DNA of 64,000 nt from Candidatus Eisenbacteria bacterium (GTDB lineage Bacteria; Eisenbacteria; RBG-16-71-46; CAIMUX01; JAHJDP01), in the NCBI GenBank assembly GCA_018831195.1, contig JAHJDP010000077.1, forward strand, positions 62,001 through 126,000, in the 5' to 3' direction. This document shows positions 1-8,991 of the stretch, piece by piece; positions within the stretch are counted from its first letter, which is position 1; every line of letters begins with the position of its first letter. The notes beneath the pieces were generated by a model that was not told the origin of the DNA, made no database searches, and was given only the letters and a program-made list of their open reading frames with translations. The translations under genes were made by a program, and so were the position numbers.

Positions 1-653
1 CAGGTTCCCAGCTTGTCGACAACGGCCTTTTCCGGCTGGTGATGGTTTCCGATCGCATCCGCCATCGCTTCCGGGAAATTCCACTTCCGGCAGATGAGGC
101 GGCCTATTTCGGCGTGATCGATTCCGACAATTTGGCATTCCGCCTCAATCAATGAGATCTCCTTTTCATCCAGGAGATCGAGCACAGCGCCAAACTCTTC
201 TGGGAAGTACTGATCGAGAACAATACAACCCAGATCGTGCATGAGGCCGGTTAGAAAGGCTGTCTCGGGGTCGGCTTCCACGCGAAGGGCCAGTTGCTTG
301 GCTGCTGCGCCAGTGGCGATGGCGTGCTTCCACAAAGCCTTCCTATTAAACCGCCGATTTCTCCCGGGGCCGCCAAAGGTCTTCAGAAGTTGCGCACTGA
401 AAACCAGATTCCTGATGGCCCTGAATCCCAGAAAAATCACACCCTGTCCAACGGAAGAGACTTTGCGGCTCAGTCCGTAGAATGGTGAATTCACGACCTT
501 CAAGATGGTAGAAACCAGGCTGGGATCCTTGGAAATGACATTCGCGATATCGTAGGCGGACGCATCAGGATCATCCACCATCGTCATGACCTTGGTCAGG
601 ATTTCAGGCAAAGTGGGAATATTCTCCACCACATTCAGCCGCTTGTGAATCAT
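1..653 (-). CDS. HDOD domain protein (3' end cut off by window edge)
   Basis: The minus-strand reading frame runs off the left edge after about 217 codons. The visible part starts MIHKRLNVVENIPTLPEIL and carries typical HDOD features: a DPSLVSTILKVVNSPFYG block near residue 50, an MHDLG block near 140 and a NHHQPE block near 210. HDOD proteins resemble HD phosphohydrolases but usually lack their full metal site, and they act in signalling and regulation. The start at 653 is supported by a GGAGGC ribosome binding site about 7 nt upstream. The gene is the most downstream member of the minus-strand series that begins near 5,663, but 120 bp separate it from the amidase, so it may have its own promoter. 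What follows the HDOD domain cannot be seen. Confidence 0.8.
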   Translation of the reverse strand, partial: MIHKRLNVVENIPTLPEILTKVMTMVDDPDASAYDIANVISKDPSLVSTILKVVNSPFYGLSRKVSSVGQGVIFLGFRAIRNLVFSAQLLKTFGGPGRNRRFNRKALWKHAIATGAAAKQLALRVEADPETAFLTGLMHDLGCIVLDQYFPEEFGAVLDLLDEKEISLIEAECQIVGIDHAEIGRLICRKWNFPEAMADAIGNHHQPEKAVVDKLGT

Positions 654-776
654 TGAAACAGCCTCCTTCGCCACAGAATATTTTGGATGAATGAGGGGCG
701 TTAAAGCCCTGCCGGCTTTCGAGCCGTTGCCCTATCTATCGGGACGTCATGAGGCTTCCTTGAAAACTGAGAGGGA

Positions 777-1886
777 TCAGTCAACCCGCTGTGGAGCATA
801 TTTTTCGTGGTAACCGATGATCCCATCGAAGAGGGTTTTGGCCAGCAACTGCCGGTGGGATGGCTGGCGAAGCCGATGGCAATCGCTGGAGTTGGAGATA
901 AATCCCAATTCCACCAGGGCGGATGGGATATGATACGACTTAAGGACGACAAACCGAGCCTGCTTGACGCCGCGACTGGCGGCCAATCCCTCCGCCTCAA
1001 CGGATTTCAGAAGTGATTCGGCTAACAGACTGGAACGCAATATAGTATCAGATTGAATCAGATCAAAAGAAAATGGCAAATCCCGGACCGATTCATCGAT
1101 GGGAGCATCAATCTCATAATCGGCCTGGTTCTCCAGGAGGGCTAGTTCTCTCGAGGCCTCATCGGTCGCCCCTTTGAGGCTCAGGAAAAAGACCTCTACC
1201 CCGTGAGCCTGCCGGGCCTTTGCCGCATTGACATGAATGCTGATGAAAACGTCGGCCTCAACGTCTTGCGCTTTCTGGATTCTGGACCGAAGACCCATCG
1301 CATGATTTTTATCGCGGGTCAAATAGGTCTTGATGCCGGATTTGGCATCGAGAAGGCTTTTGACCCGTTTGGCGACATCCAGAACGATTTCCGATTCGCG
1401 GTCTCCCTCACGCGTGGTCGCCCCGGGATCTTGCCCGCCATGACCTGGATCGAGAACGACGATCCAGGGCCGTCCCACGGGGAGCGTCCCCTTCCCGCTC
1501 CGATAGACATCACAGACCAGCCGGTACCCCTTCCCGCCCTCAGGAGGAAGGGTAAAGACCTCGAAACGCGCCTCGCGGCTCAAATCGAGGACAATCTGGG
1601 CTTTGGGACCCGAAAGGGAGTTCAAGCGGATGCGCTGAACCAGGTCATCATCCAGAGCGATTGGTTTTACATTATTGTTGAAAACGGAGTTCGCTATATT
1701 GATCGCGATGCGGTGGGGATCGTCGGGAGTCCAGATACGGTACTTGGGAGCTTCGGACAGATCGATCACAACCCGAACGCGGCCTTCGGTCACACCCGTC
1801 CGAATCTGCTCGACGTTAAGAACGGCATGACCGGCGCCGCACAGAACGATTTGAAGTATCAGTGACAAACGAATCAGACGTCTCAT
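777..1886 (-). CDS. N-acetylmuramoyl-L-alanine amidase, AmiC-like (AMIN + Amidase_3)
   Basis: A 369-residue exported amidase that cuts the bond between MurNAc and the stem peptide in the periplasm. A signal peptide (about residues 1-20) is followed by an AMIN-type peptidoglycan targeting domain (about 25-130) and an Amidase_3 catalytic domain (about 140-365). Zinc ligands are visible: His149 in LDPGHGG, Glu166 in ESEIVLD and His218 in SIHVNA, and the ALVELGF motif near residue 325 supplies the catalytic Glu. The start lies 3 nt after the stop of the DUF523 gene, so the two are probably cotranscribed. The neighbouring M23 peptidase fits a cell-separation role, since M23 proteins of the EnvC/NlpD group activate such amidases. 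That link is an inference. Confidence 0.9.
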   Translation of the reverse strand: MRRLIRLSLILQIVLCGAGHAVLNVEQIRTGVTEGRVRVVIDLSEAPKYRIWTPDDPHRIAINIANSVFNNNVKPIALDDDLVQRIRLNSLSGPKAQIVLDLSREARFEVFTLPPEGGKGYRLVCDVYRSGKGTLPVGRPWIVVLDPGHGGQDPGATTREGDRESEIVLDVAKRVKSLLDAKSGIKTYLTRDKNHAMGLRSRIQKAQDVEADVFISIHVNAAKARQAHGVEVFFLSLKGATDEASRELALLENQADYEIDAPIDESVRDLPFSFDLIQSDTILRSSLLAESLLKSVEAEGLAASRGVKQARFVVLKSYHIPSALVELGFISNSSDCHRLRQPSHRQLLAKTLFDGIIGYHEKYAPQRVD

Positions 1887-1889
1887 GAC

Positions 1890-2342
1890 TCAATCCAGCC
1901 CGGCGAATTCTTCTTCGTTCTGCACACTGACCCCGTTGCGAAGCAGCAAAGCCGTCGTCACTCCAACCCCTGAAACGAGGTCCCCCCCGCGGTAGATACG
2001 CCGGCAGCCGCAAGAAGGGCTTCGAGCTTTTAGAACCGCAACCTGTATGGAAAGTTCCCGGCATATTGTTAAAGTGGCTTCCGCTCCCCTGATATAGGCG
2101 GCGGTTACGTCGAGTCCCGACCGGGTCAGGACAAGCGTCTCCCCATCGAGCACCTGATTCCCATCTCCGCCTTGGATGTCAGCCGGCTCACGGGGCGTCG
2201 ATAAGCCACCGAGTTGTTCGGGGCAGACGGGAATCCAAAGATTATTCTTGGATGGGATAAGCGCCGGGCATTTTAAAGAAGCGCCGTCATATCGGCAGGG
2301 GATTCCCAATAGACAGGCGCTGAGGAGGGTTCGGACCACCAC
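1890..2342 (-). CDS. DUF523 family protein
   Basis: A 150-residue protein with the DUF523 signature: an N-terminal SACLLGIPCRYDG block, a PVCPEQLGGLSTPR block near residue 38 and a KARSPSCGC block near 106. The conserved cysteines in these blocks suggest metal or sulfur chemistry, but the family has no agreed function. Translation starts at a GTG at 2342, preceded by a GGAGGT site. A short G/C inverted repeat (AGGGGGT and ACCCCCT) lies between the M23 stop and this start and may affect initiation. It sits between the M23 peptidase and the amidase in one minus-strand run. Confidence 0.85.
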   Translation of the reverse strand: MVVRTLLSACLLGIPCRYDGASLKCPALIPSKNNLWIPVCPEQLGGLSTPREPADIQGGDGNQVLDGETLVLTRSGLDVTAAYIRGAEATLTICRELSIQVAVLKARSPSCGCRRIYRGGDLVSGVGVTTALLLRNGVSVQNEEEFAGLD

Positions 2343-2367
2343 TGACCTCCAGGGGGTCCCTTACCCC

Positions 2368-3294
2368 CTAATCGACGATGCGTTCCTCATCCAAGAGATA
2401 CTTGGCGGGGTTGACCGGGCAGCCATTCTTCTGGATTTCATAATGCAGGTGCGGTCCCGTCGTCCGACCGGTGGCTCCGATATGGCCGATGATCTGGCCC
2501 CGTTCAACCTCATCATTGAGTTTGACGAGGATTTTGTCGGCATGCCCAAAAATCGTGACGATTCCATTACCATGATCGATCTTTATGACCTTGCCGAAGT
2601 CTCCACTCCGCCCCGCAAAGATCACCCGGCCGCGAGCGGCGGCTTGGAAGGGTGTGCCGTGTGCGGCACAAAAATCAAAACCCTCGTGCATCGACATCCG
2701 GCCGGTGAAGGGATCGGGACGGCGCCCGAAACCGCTGGAAAGATAAAACTCTCCCACAACCGGATTGATCGTTGGAATGTGATCGAGCTCTTCGGTTCGA
2801 ATTCTCAACTCGCTGAGGATGAGATCATAACTTTGTTCTTGGAACGAAAGATGCCGATCGAGGGCGGCTAACCGCTGGCTGACACCGGCCAATTGATTCC
2901 CCAGCTCCTTATCAACTCCCTTATGCCGGTAGGCCAGATCAGGTCCACCAATACCCAATTGGCGCGTCTCATCATCGAGCGGATTGAGCCCGGCCAGGAG
3001 GCGGGCTTTGTTTTCCATTTCGATGGTCGTGTCGAGGCGACATTCCAAATCGGTCAGACTCTTTTGAAAGATCTCGAGATCGGAGTTAAGGACGGTGTTT
3101 TCCTGGGCAACCAGTGTATACTTTTTGTGGACCTGATGCGCATTCCAATAAATGCCAACGGCACACATGATAAGACCGAGAAATCCGGTGGCGGTGATGC
3201 TAAGTATATAGGCGGAGAAAACAGGTAAACGAAAACGGCGGATTGCATTCCCATCGCTAGGGACAACGATAATATCCAGGCTCTTTCTGGCCAT
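2368..3294 (-). CDS. M23 (LytM-like) peptidase with N-terminal membrane anchor and coiled coil
   Basis: A 308-residue membrane-anchored peptidoglycan endopeptidase-like protein. One transmembrane segment (about residues 20-42) is followed by coiled coil (about 50-145) and a C-terminal M23 domain (about 180-300). The M23 motifs are visible: SSGFGRRPDPFTG, HEGFDF (first zinc His and Asp), IFGHA and GPHLHYE. All metal positions are present, so it could be active and not only an amidase activator. The start at 3294 (MARKSLDII) was chosen over one 69 nt upstream because a G-rich site stands next to it and the upstream residues do not look like protein. The amidase lies two genes downstream. Confidence 0.87.
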   Translation of the reverse strand: MARKSLDIIVVPSDGNAIRRFRLPVFSAYILSITATGFLGLIMCAVGIYWNAHQVHKKYTLVAQENTVLNSDLEIFQKSLTDLECRLDTTIEMENKARLLAGLNPLDDETRQLGIGGPDLAYRHKGVDKELGNQLAGVSQRLAALDRHLSFQEQSYDLILSELRIRTEELDHIPTINPVVGEFYLSSGFGRRPDPFTGRMSMHEGFDFCAAHGTPFQAAARGRVIFAGRSGDFGKVIKIDHGNGIVTIFGHADKILVKLNDEVERGQIIGHIGATGRTTGPHLHYEIQKNGCPVNPAKYLLDEERIVD

Positions 3295-3447
3295 CCTACC
3301 CCCACATCCTTGTGAACCCACCATGGGCGGGCAACTCTGCCACGAATCATAAACAACGCACATCGCGTGTTAACCTAACAAGGTTCTGTACCCCTGTCAA
3401 GAAAACAACCGGCCGGTTGCTGCCTCCCCCAACCTGCATCGTGGCCG

Positions 3448-3480
3448 GAGATTAGTCGCTCTTCATCGGCGATTAATCTC
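3448..3480. repeat. Inverted repeat between HtrA-like gene and M23 gene
   Basis: Two 12-bp arms (GAGATTAGTCGC and GCGATTAATCTC) differ at one position and are separated by 9 nt. A 12-bp palindrome, AACCGGCCGGTT, lies just to the left at 3407-3418. Neither is followed by a T-run, so a simple terminator is unlikely. Both sit in the 220-bp gap upstream of the M23 gene and could be operator sites or part of its leader. Confidence 0.4.
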
Positions 3481-3515
3481 CCCTCACCTATTATCGTCAC
3501 TAATACCAGACGTGA

Positions 3516-5174
3516 TTAGGGTTGATCTGGTGTGATGGCAATATACGAATAGGCCCCATTGCGGAAAACTCGGAGAATCATCGCCTTTCCGCCTTGGTGC
3601 GCCCGCTCCAGGGCCTGGGCCAAGTCATCCATCCCACTCCCTAAGAAAGTGTTATCCGCTTCGACCAGAAAATCACCTTCGCGAATCCCGGCCCGGAAGG
3701 CCGGTCCGGTGATCCGAAGACGTATCACTTGAAGCGAACGCTCTCCCCCGGGACCATCCGCCACCATATCGACCGCGACACCCAGGAGATCCCAGATGCG
3801 GTCCCCGGTCGATTCCGGCGAAGCCGGTTCTTGCGACTCGGGCTGGGTCGGATGAAGAGCCGCGACAACATCGGGCCGTTCCGCCAGGACAACATGCGTC
3901 GATTCGATTTTCCCGTCCCGCCAAAAGATGACCTCGACCTTTTTCTCTACCAGTGTTTGCGCAACCAATAATCGAAAGGGCTGGACATCGAGAACAGGCT
4001 TTCCATCGAACTGAAGAAGAACATCGCCGGCCTGGAAGCCGGCATCGGAGGCCGGTGTTCCGTCGATGACATCCGAAACGATCACACCGGTCCTGCCCTC
4101 CAGACCCCAGGCCTCCGCGAGTTGGGAATCCAGAGCCTGCAACGTCACACCAAGATAACCGCGTATGACATGTCCGTTTGTGATCAGATCGCTGATAATC
4201 CGTTCCGCCATCCGCATCGAAATGGCGAAGCTGATCCCTCGGCCCGGCGCATTAAAGGCGGTATTGATTCCAACCACTTCGCCCCGGGTGTTGACCAGGG
4301 GGCCGCCGCTGTTGCCGAAATTGATCGAGGCGTCGGTTTGGATGAAATCCTGATAAACGGGGCTTCCCCCCGCGATCGCCAATTCATTCCGGCCCTTGGC
4401 GCTGACAACGCCGACGGTGAGCGTGCCCTCCAGATTCCCAAAGGGATTCCCAATCGCCGCGACCCAGTCCCCGATTTTCAAATCTTCTGCATTCCCAAGT
4501 TCAACATAGGGAAGATCGCGGCCGGCGGCGATTTTTAGAACGGCGATATCCGACGGCGGATCGGCGCCCACCAATTCGGCATCATGGCTGCTCCCATCCG
4601 CCAGGGTGACCGAGATATTTTGGGCATCGTAGACAACATGGAAGTTGGTCACGACATAACCTTGAGAACTGATCAGAAACCCGGAACCGGTCGATGGTAT
4701 TTCAATCTCCTCCCCTTCAAGTTCCGGGAAGAGCTGCCGCATCGGGTCGTCAGCTGATCCGCCCAGATCACCATGTCTGAAAAGTCTCTCTGCATCGATA
4801 TTGACGACAGCCGGCAGGACTTTCTCAGCGACGGCGACAAAGGGGCTGCGGCCCGGCGCCTCGGAGATGCCGGTTTCATCCGGATAAGTTCTCGAATCGG
4901 GAGAGGGCCAAACTGGTGATTCCATTTCCCGCTGATCTGGCTGTGTGTGTTTTTGTGAGAAGAGAGGAAATCCGACGCGGGGTGTGGTCTTCTCCGCGAG
5001 TCCGGTGGAATCATGGCCTTCCGAAAGCCACAGCCCCCATTTGATGGGGGTCTGGTTTGAGGCCGCATCTGATTCGAGACGGCCGATACCCCAAAAGAGC
5101 CCGACACCCAGACCCAGGGCGGCCAGGAGTAACAAAATCGCTCCAAGGTAACTTCCCAGCGGCAATCGGCTCAT
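3516..5174 (-). CDS. HtrA/Deg-type serine protease with two PDZ domains
   Basis: A 552-residue envelope protease of the S1C family. An N-terminal membrane anchor (about 8-30) and a low-complexity linker (40-105) precede the trypsin-like domain (about 110-310). The catalytic triad is complete: His179 in TNFHVV, Asp209 in SDIAVL and Ser289 in GNSGGPL. Two PDZ domains follow (about 320-420 and 450-545). The family degrades or refolds damaged periplasmic proteins; here the anchor keeps the enzyme at the inner membrane. The long charged linker between anchor and protease domain is unusual. It starts 30 nt after the coiled-coil gene, which suggests cotranscription. Confidence 0.92.
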   Translation of the reverse strand: MSRLPLGSYLGAILLLLAALGLGVGLFWGIGRLESDAASNQTPIKWGLWLSEGHDSTGLAEKTTPRVGFPLFSQKHTQPDQREMESPVWPSPDSRTYPDETGISEAPGRSPFVAVAEKVLPAVVNIDAERLFRHGDLGGSADDPMRQLFPELEGEEIEIPSTGSGFLISSQGYVVTNFHVVYDAQNISVTLADGSSHDAELVGADPPSDIAVLKIAAGRDLPYVELGNAEDLKIGDWVAAIGNPFGNLEGTLTVGVVSAKGRNELAIAGGSPVYQDFIQTDASINFGNSGGPLVNTRGEVVGINTAFNAPGRGISFAISMRMAERIISDLITNGHVIRGYLGVTLQALDSQLAEAWGLEGRTGVIVSDVIDGTPASDAGFQAGDVLLQFDGKPVLDVQPFRLLVAQTLVEKKVEVIFWRDGKIESTHVVLAERPDVVAALHPTQPESQEPASPESTGDRIWDLLGVAVDMVADGPGGERSLQVIRLRITGPAFRAGIREGDFLVEADNTFLGSGMDDLAQALERAHQGGKAMILRVFRNGAYSYIAITPDQP

Positions 5175-5204
5175 TTCACGCTCTCTTCAAGAATGTGTGA
5201 AAGA

Positions 5205-5663
5205 TCAGACCCCGTCCGGTTGGGAGTCGTCATCCTCGGTTGCGGTGGATGCTTCCGGCTTTTCCTCGGGGCGCGCCACCCCATCAGAGCCCTTCTCGTG
5301 GAGCGTGCCGGCACCGGCCTTCGTTTCCTCCTCACGGGCCTTGCGGGCTTCCTCGCGGATTTTGGAAATCTCAGCCTCCAGTTCACCGATCTCAACTTCC
5401 AATTTCCGGATACGTCCGATAATCGCTTTGACGGTGACATCCGGGAGAATCGACTCGGTATCATCGCGCTGACTTAGCTCGTACACCCTTTCGCCCAGTG
5501 AGCGCTTTTCGCGGGCGACATCACGGCTCAGACTGAGGATATCCAACCGCTTTTTCCCGATCCGGGCATACTCCTCCGTTTTCACGCTGGCAACAGAGTA
5601 GATTTCCCGGATTTGTCTTTTTAGACGATCCCCAAGCTTATCTTCACTCGCGGACTTTTCCAT
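5205..5663 (-). CDS. Coiled-coil hypothetical protein
   Basis: A charged, hydrophilic protein of 152 residues with no recognisable family. Residues about 70-115 are heptad-rich and should form a coiled coil. The C-terminal 40 residues are acidic and disordered. It has no signal peptide. The start at 5663 (MEKSASEDK) is supported by an AAAGGAAG site; an in-frame ATG 27 nt upstream lacks one. Being first in a possible operon with the HtrA-like protease, it may take part in envelope stress handling, which is only a guess from position. Confidence 0.65.
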   Translation of the reverse strand: MEKSASEDKLGDRLKRQIREIYSVASVKTEEYARIGKKRLDILSLSRDVAREKRSLGERVYELSQRDDTESILPDVTVKAIIGRIRKLEVEIGELEAEISKIREEARKAREEETKAGAGTLHEKGSDGVARPEEKPEASTATEDDDSQPDGV

Positions 5664-5820
5664 GAGACTTCCTTTCATCGCGGACGGCAACGCAAAAGAC
5701 TGGTTCTGGGGTACGGCCTACTCCCGCTTCCGGTAAACCTAGCACAACGCCCATCCCGGTTCTATTGATACCCAGTGCTTATCTTTTGCCCCGGTTGATG
5801 ATCTGCTACGCTGTTGCATC

Positions 5821-6660
5821 ATGACGCACCAATCGAGGACAGAAGGTTCATCGAAGCCGGTCCGGTCCAATGGGATAGCCCTTTTCCTCAGTGATCTCCA
5901 CCTGGGCGTGGCTTCCGATGTCCCGGAAAGGGTCGCCTGGCTGCTTGATCTTTTACACCAGGCGCGGCACCGGGTTTCGGAGGTCTACCTGCTGGGCGAT
6001 CTCTTTGATTTCTGGTTCGAGTACCACCGCGCCATTCCCAAGGGGTATTTTCACTTTTTGCGAGCTTTATCGGCATTGGTGGATGAAGGCATCCCCGTCA
6101 CCTATCTCGGTGGGAACCACGATTTTTGGGTAGGCCCCTATCTCGAGAGGGAACTCGGGATCGAGGTCTTCGATCGTCCGGTGGAGAGGCAAATTCAGGG
6201 CCGCCGGATCTTTCTGGCGCATGGGGACGGATTAGCGCGGGGTGACAATCTTTACCGGGTGCTGAATAAAATCCTGAAGAACAGGTTCTGCATCGCGCTC
6301 TACCGCTTGCTCCATCCGGATCTCGGCATACCCTTTGCCCATTGGGTTTCAAATATCAGCCGGCGCCATAAATTAGTCAGAGAAATCTTACTGCCCCGGC
6401 TGTACCAAGATATCGCGCTGCCCCGTTTTGAAGCCGGCTACGACGCGGTTGTCATGGGCCACGTCCATGCTCCGGCCCACATCAGGAGAAAAGACCCCCT
6501 CGGTGAAAAAGAGTATATCATTCTGGGTGATTGGATAAAGAATTTCACATACATGGAGATGGAAGGCGGGCGGTTCCGTCTCATGCGATGGAATCCTCAG
6601 GGAGAATCGAGACTCTGCGCTCCGGAAAGCCCGCCCATTAAAACGCCTACCAGAGCTTGA
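5821..6660 (+). CDS. lpxH: UDP-2,3-diacylglucosamine diphosphatase (LpxH-like)
   Basis: A 279-residue calcineurin-type metallophosphoesterase. All metal motifs are visible in order: SDLHLG (about 24), GDLFDFW (about 59), GGNHDFW (about 98), AHGDG (about 137) and MGHVHAP (about 217). In lipid A synthesis LpxH removes UMP from UDP-2,3-diacylglucosamine at the inner membrane. The GDLFDFW motif and the YLGGNHD block are typical of LpxH and not of general phosphoesterases. No strong ribosome binding site precedes the ATG. The gene is transcribed alone, and its 3' end overlaps the convergent PorV-like gene by 14 bp. It implies an LPS-bearing host. Confidence 0.85.
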   Translation: MTHQSRTEGSSKPVRSNGIALFLSDLHLGVASDVPERVAWLLDLLHQARHRVSEVYLLGDLFDFWFEYHRAIPKGYFHFLRALSALVDEGIPVTYLGGNHDFWVGPYLERELGIEVFDRPVERQIQGRRIFLAHGDGLARGDNLYRVLNKILKNRFCIALYRLLHPDLGIPFAHWVSNISRRHKLVREILLPRLYQDIALPRFEAGYDAVVMGHVHAPAHIRRKDPLGEKEYIILGDWIKNFTYMEMEGGRFRLMRWNPQGESRLCAPESPPIKTPTRA

Positions 6661-7585
6661 CGCCCAGGCCGAACCGATGCGAGTCCCCCAGAAGGCTGTC
6701 TGATTGCGGCAGGAAAGCATACTGAAGCTCGACGCGATCCCGGTGAAAGGTGAAACCAAAACTCAGATCCTGGCTGTCGAGAGCGGTCCGGTATCCAACA
6801 CCAAGACTCACCATTTGAAGGTGCTGATACTCCACTCCATAACGTATCGACGTGTCCCTATCTTTCGCCGAACGGACATCAGCGGAAACCATGAGACCGC
6901 CGGAGAGCGAATTCAATGGGAATGTATAACTTCCACCGGCTTGAAAGATCGTCGGGATGGGAAACGATTCGTCGATAAAAGTCGGATCCGATCCAAGATT
7001 AAGGACCGCCGCGCCCAGCTGCAAGGGCATGGTCCCCGCCATCCACTGCGCTCCCAGATCGACGGCCCATCCGGTGGCCGAATAGACATCGATCGCTTCG
7101 CGCAGATATTTCACCCCGGCCCCGACGCGGAAATGATCCCCCAAGGGCATTCCGGCGGCCAACCCCGCGGCCATCCCGTAATAGCCGAAGCTCCCCTCAA
7201 ACGTACCGCTGCCATCATATCCGTCCAGATCGTCGGTCCAAACACCCTCGAAATGGGCGCCCAGCGCCACCGATCCGTAATTTCTGGCGATGGCGGCGAA
7301 TTCCCGGCGGATATCGGCAAAGGACGCGGCATGCGTCACAAGCCCTTCACCTCCGTCGATCCCCGCTAAACCGGCGGGGTTCCACAGGGTCGCGGAAGCA
7401 TCCGCAACATTCGATACCACCGCACCGCCGAGAAGGGCGGAACGGACATCCGGTTGATTGGCCAGCCATGCCATCCCTGTCATCTCAGCCCAACCGGTGG
7501 ACCCGGCGGCGGCGAGAAAGAAGAGGGCCAAGCATGCGGCAATGATCATTCTGATCCTGATGGAATGGCGGGACGATCGGGACAT
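6647..7585 (-). CDS. PorV/PorQ-like outer membrane beta-barrel protein
   Basis: A 312-residue exported protein. A signal peptide (about 1-33, ending in GWA) is followed by the pattern seen in PorV/PorQ and UPF0164 proteins: GGA near residue 52, then ADASATLWNPAGLAG, then alternating amphipathic strands ending in LGVKLW. Such proteins form barrels in the outer membrane; PorV takes part in type IX secretion in Bacteroidetes, but many relatives have no known role. The start at 7585 follows a GAGGAGAA site. No other type IX gene is visible here. Confidence 0.75.
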   Translation of the reverse strand: MSRSSRHSIRIRMIIAACLALFFLAAAGSTGWAEMTGMAWLANQPDVRSALLGGAVVSNVADASATLWNPAGLAGIDGGEGLVTHAASFADIRREFAAIARNYGSVALGAHFEGVWTDDLDGYDGSGTFEGSFGYYGMAAGLAAGMPLGDHFRVGAGVKYLREAIDVYSATGWAVDLGAQWMAGTMPLQLGAAVLNLGSDPTFIDESFPIPTIFQAGGSYTFPLNSLSGGLMVSADVRSAKDRDTSIRYGVEYQHLQMVSLGVGYRTALDSQDLSFGFTFHRDRVELQYAFLPQSDSLLGDSHRFGLGVKLW

Positions 7586-7735
7586 GAAATTCTCCTCAAA
7601 CCTTTGATTCAACGGATGCCAGTGGCTGACTCACACCTTGCCCCAGCATAATTCTTTTCAGGCGGAGGGGTCAATCGACCCCGGAGAGCCCGCGCGGCAA
7701 ACCGGCGAGCCCTCCGGTGATGGGGAGGCTTCCGG

Positions 7736-8920
7736 TCAGCGGCTGCGGGGCTTGCCCTTCTGGTCTTTTTTATCGTCCTTTTTAGGTTTCTTCTGTGTCT
7801 CTTGCTTTTGTGGTTTCTTCGCTTTCTTAGGTGGCTCCGGTTTCTGAACCTCTCTTTTGATTTCTGGTTTCGCAGGCTTTTCGATCCGGGTCTTATCTTT
7901 TACCGTCACCCGCTTCTTCTTCTCCACTTTTATCGGCTCTAATTTCTGTTTTTCCGGCTTCTTTTGCGGAAGCTTCCCATCAATCCGCTCCGGCTTTTCC
8001 TTCGGCCGCTCCGGACTGATACGCACGGGATTCGGTTTGTCCGGATTGGGCCGGTCGGGTCGTCCCCTCACATCCCCCGGACGTTCACGGCCTGGTCTAT
8101 CCTGATATGGTTCCCGAGACCTATGACGGATGTGGGGAGGCCGCGGCCGGTTTGGATAATGCCGCACCGGATGTTTATACCTCAGGGGGTGAAAAACCCT
8201 ATGGCCGAGCGCCGGTCTCTGATGGTGGCGCCCGCCGCCCCACCAGAAATCGTTGCAAATATACCAGGCCGTCTCATGGGAGTCTCCCATCACCCAATAG
8301 AACCCGGTCCATTCATAGATGAAGCCCAATTGGAGGGCTCTCTGTTGATAAGTGGAACAAGTGTATCCCAAACGGAACCAGCGTTCCGGAACCAGATATC
8401 TCGGCATGGTGGGCAGCAGAGGATACGGGGCGCTCACAGCGAAAATCGTCATATCCTCCGCGGTCACCCAGGGATGATCGGCCATCGAGATGTGGAGCAG
8501 CGCCGGTTCATAGAATATCCGTTCGGTCGGAGTCGCTGGGTACAGCAGGATCAGCTCACCCCATTCGGTGATCCCGAAGATCAATAGATGCGACGGTTCA
8601 TAGGGGCGGACATGGATCGTGATGGTGGGATTGCTGTCATTTTCCCACCGGTCTCCATACCAATCGGGAATGACACGGATATCGACACTCGATGTGCTGA
8701 ACGTCTCTATGTTGTCGGGATCGTATGGCGAACCCCAATCGAGAGAGGCCCCCACCTCGACGCCACCGGAGATGACGACATCGGATCCCAGGGAGGTTCC
8801 AGTCCAAATCAAACCCAGGATGAGCACAAGAATCGGGAAGGACAGGATGGCCGCCAGCTTGGTTGCCGGCGCCTGACGCCGGCCTCCCTCATTGTTTCGT
8901 TTCACATTCTTCGATTTCAT
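7736..8920 (-). CDS. Exported DUF4384-like protein with Lys/Pro-rich tail
   Basis: A 394-residue protein with three parts. A leader of about 45 residues ends in a hydrophobic stretch (about 22-42) that acts as signal or anchor. A folded domain (about 50-215) has a strand pattern like DUF4384 (THVRPYE...LLIFGITEWGELILLYP). The last 180 residues are strongly basic, first His/Arg/Pro-rich and then Lys/Pro/Glu-rich repeats. DUF4384 domains often occur at the surface, but the assignment rests on pattern only. The start at 8920 has a GGAGGAGA site; the longer reading frame upstream shows no coding character. The tail may bind cell wall or nucleic acid, which is inference. Confidence 0.65.
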   Translation of the reverse strand: MKSKNVKRNNEGGRRQAPATKLAAILSFPILVLILGLIWTGTSLGSDVVISGGVEVGASLDWGSPYDPDNIETFSTSSVDIRVIPDWYGDRWENDSNPTITIHVRPYEPSHLLIFGITEWGELILLYPATPTERIFYEPALLHISMADHPWVTAEDMTIFAVSAPYPLLPTMPRYLVPERWFRLGYTCSTYQQRALQLGFIYEWTGFYWVMGDSHETAWYICNDFWWGGGRHHQRPALGHRVFHPLRYKHPVRHYPNRPRPPHIRHRSREPYQDRPGRERPGDVRGRPDRPNPDKPNPVRISPERPKEKPERIDGKLPQKKPEKQKLEPIKVEKKKRVTVKDKTRIEKPAKPEIKREVQKPEPPKKAKKPQKQETQKKPKKDDKKDQKGKPRSR

Positions 8921-8991
8921 GACTTTCTCCTCCTGTCTTTGTAGCATCGAGCTGCAGCATCGGTCGCCAGACTCGGGATTGGCCATCGATG

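Noticed and set aside
1203-1865. 220-codon plus-strand frame over the amidase gene
   Set aside because: Antisense shadow of a well-supported amidase gene; no start site or motif.
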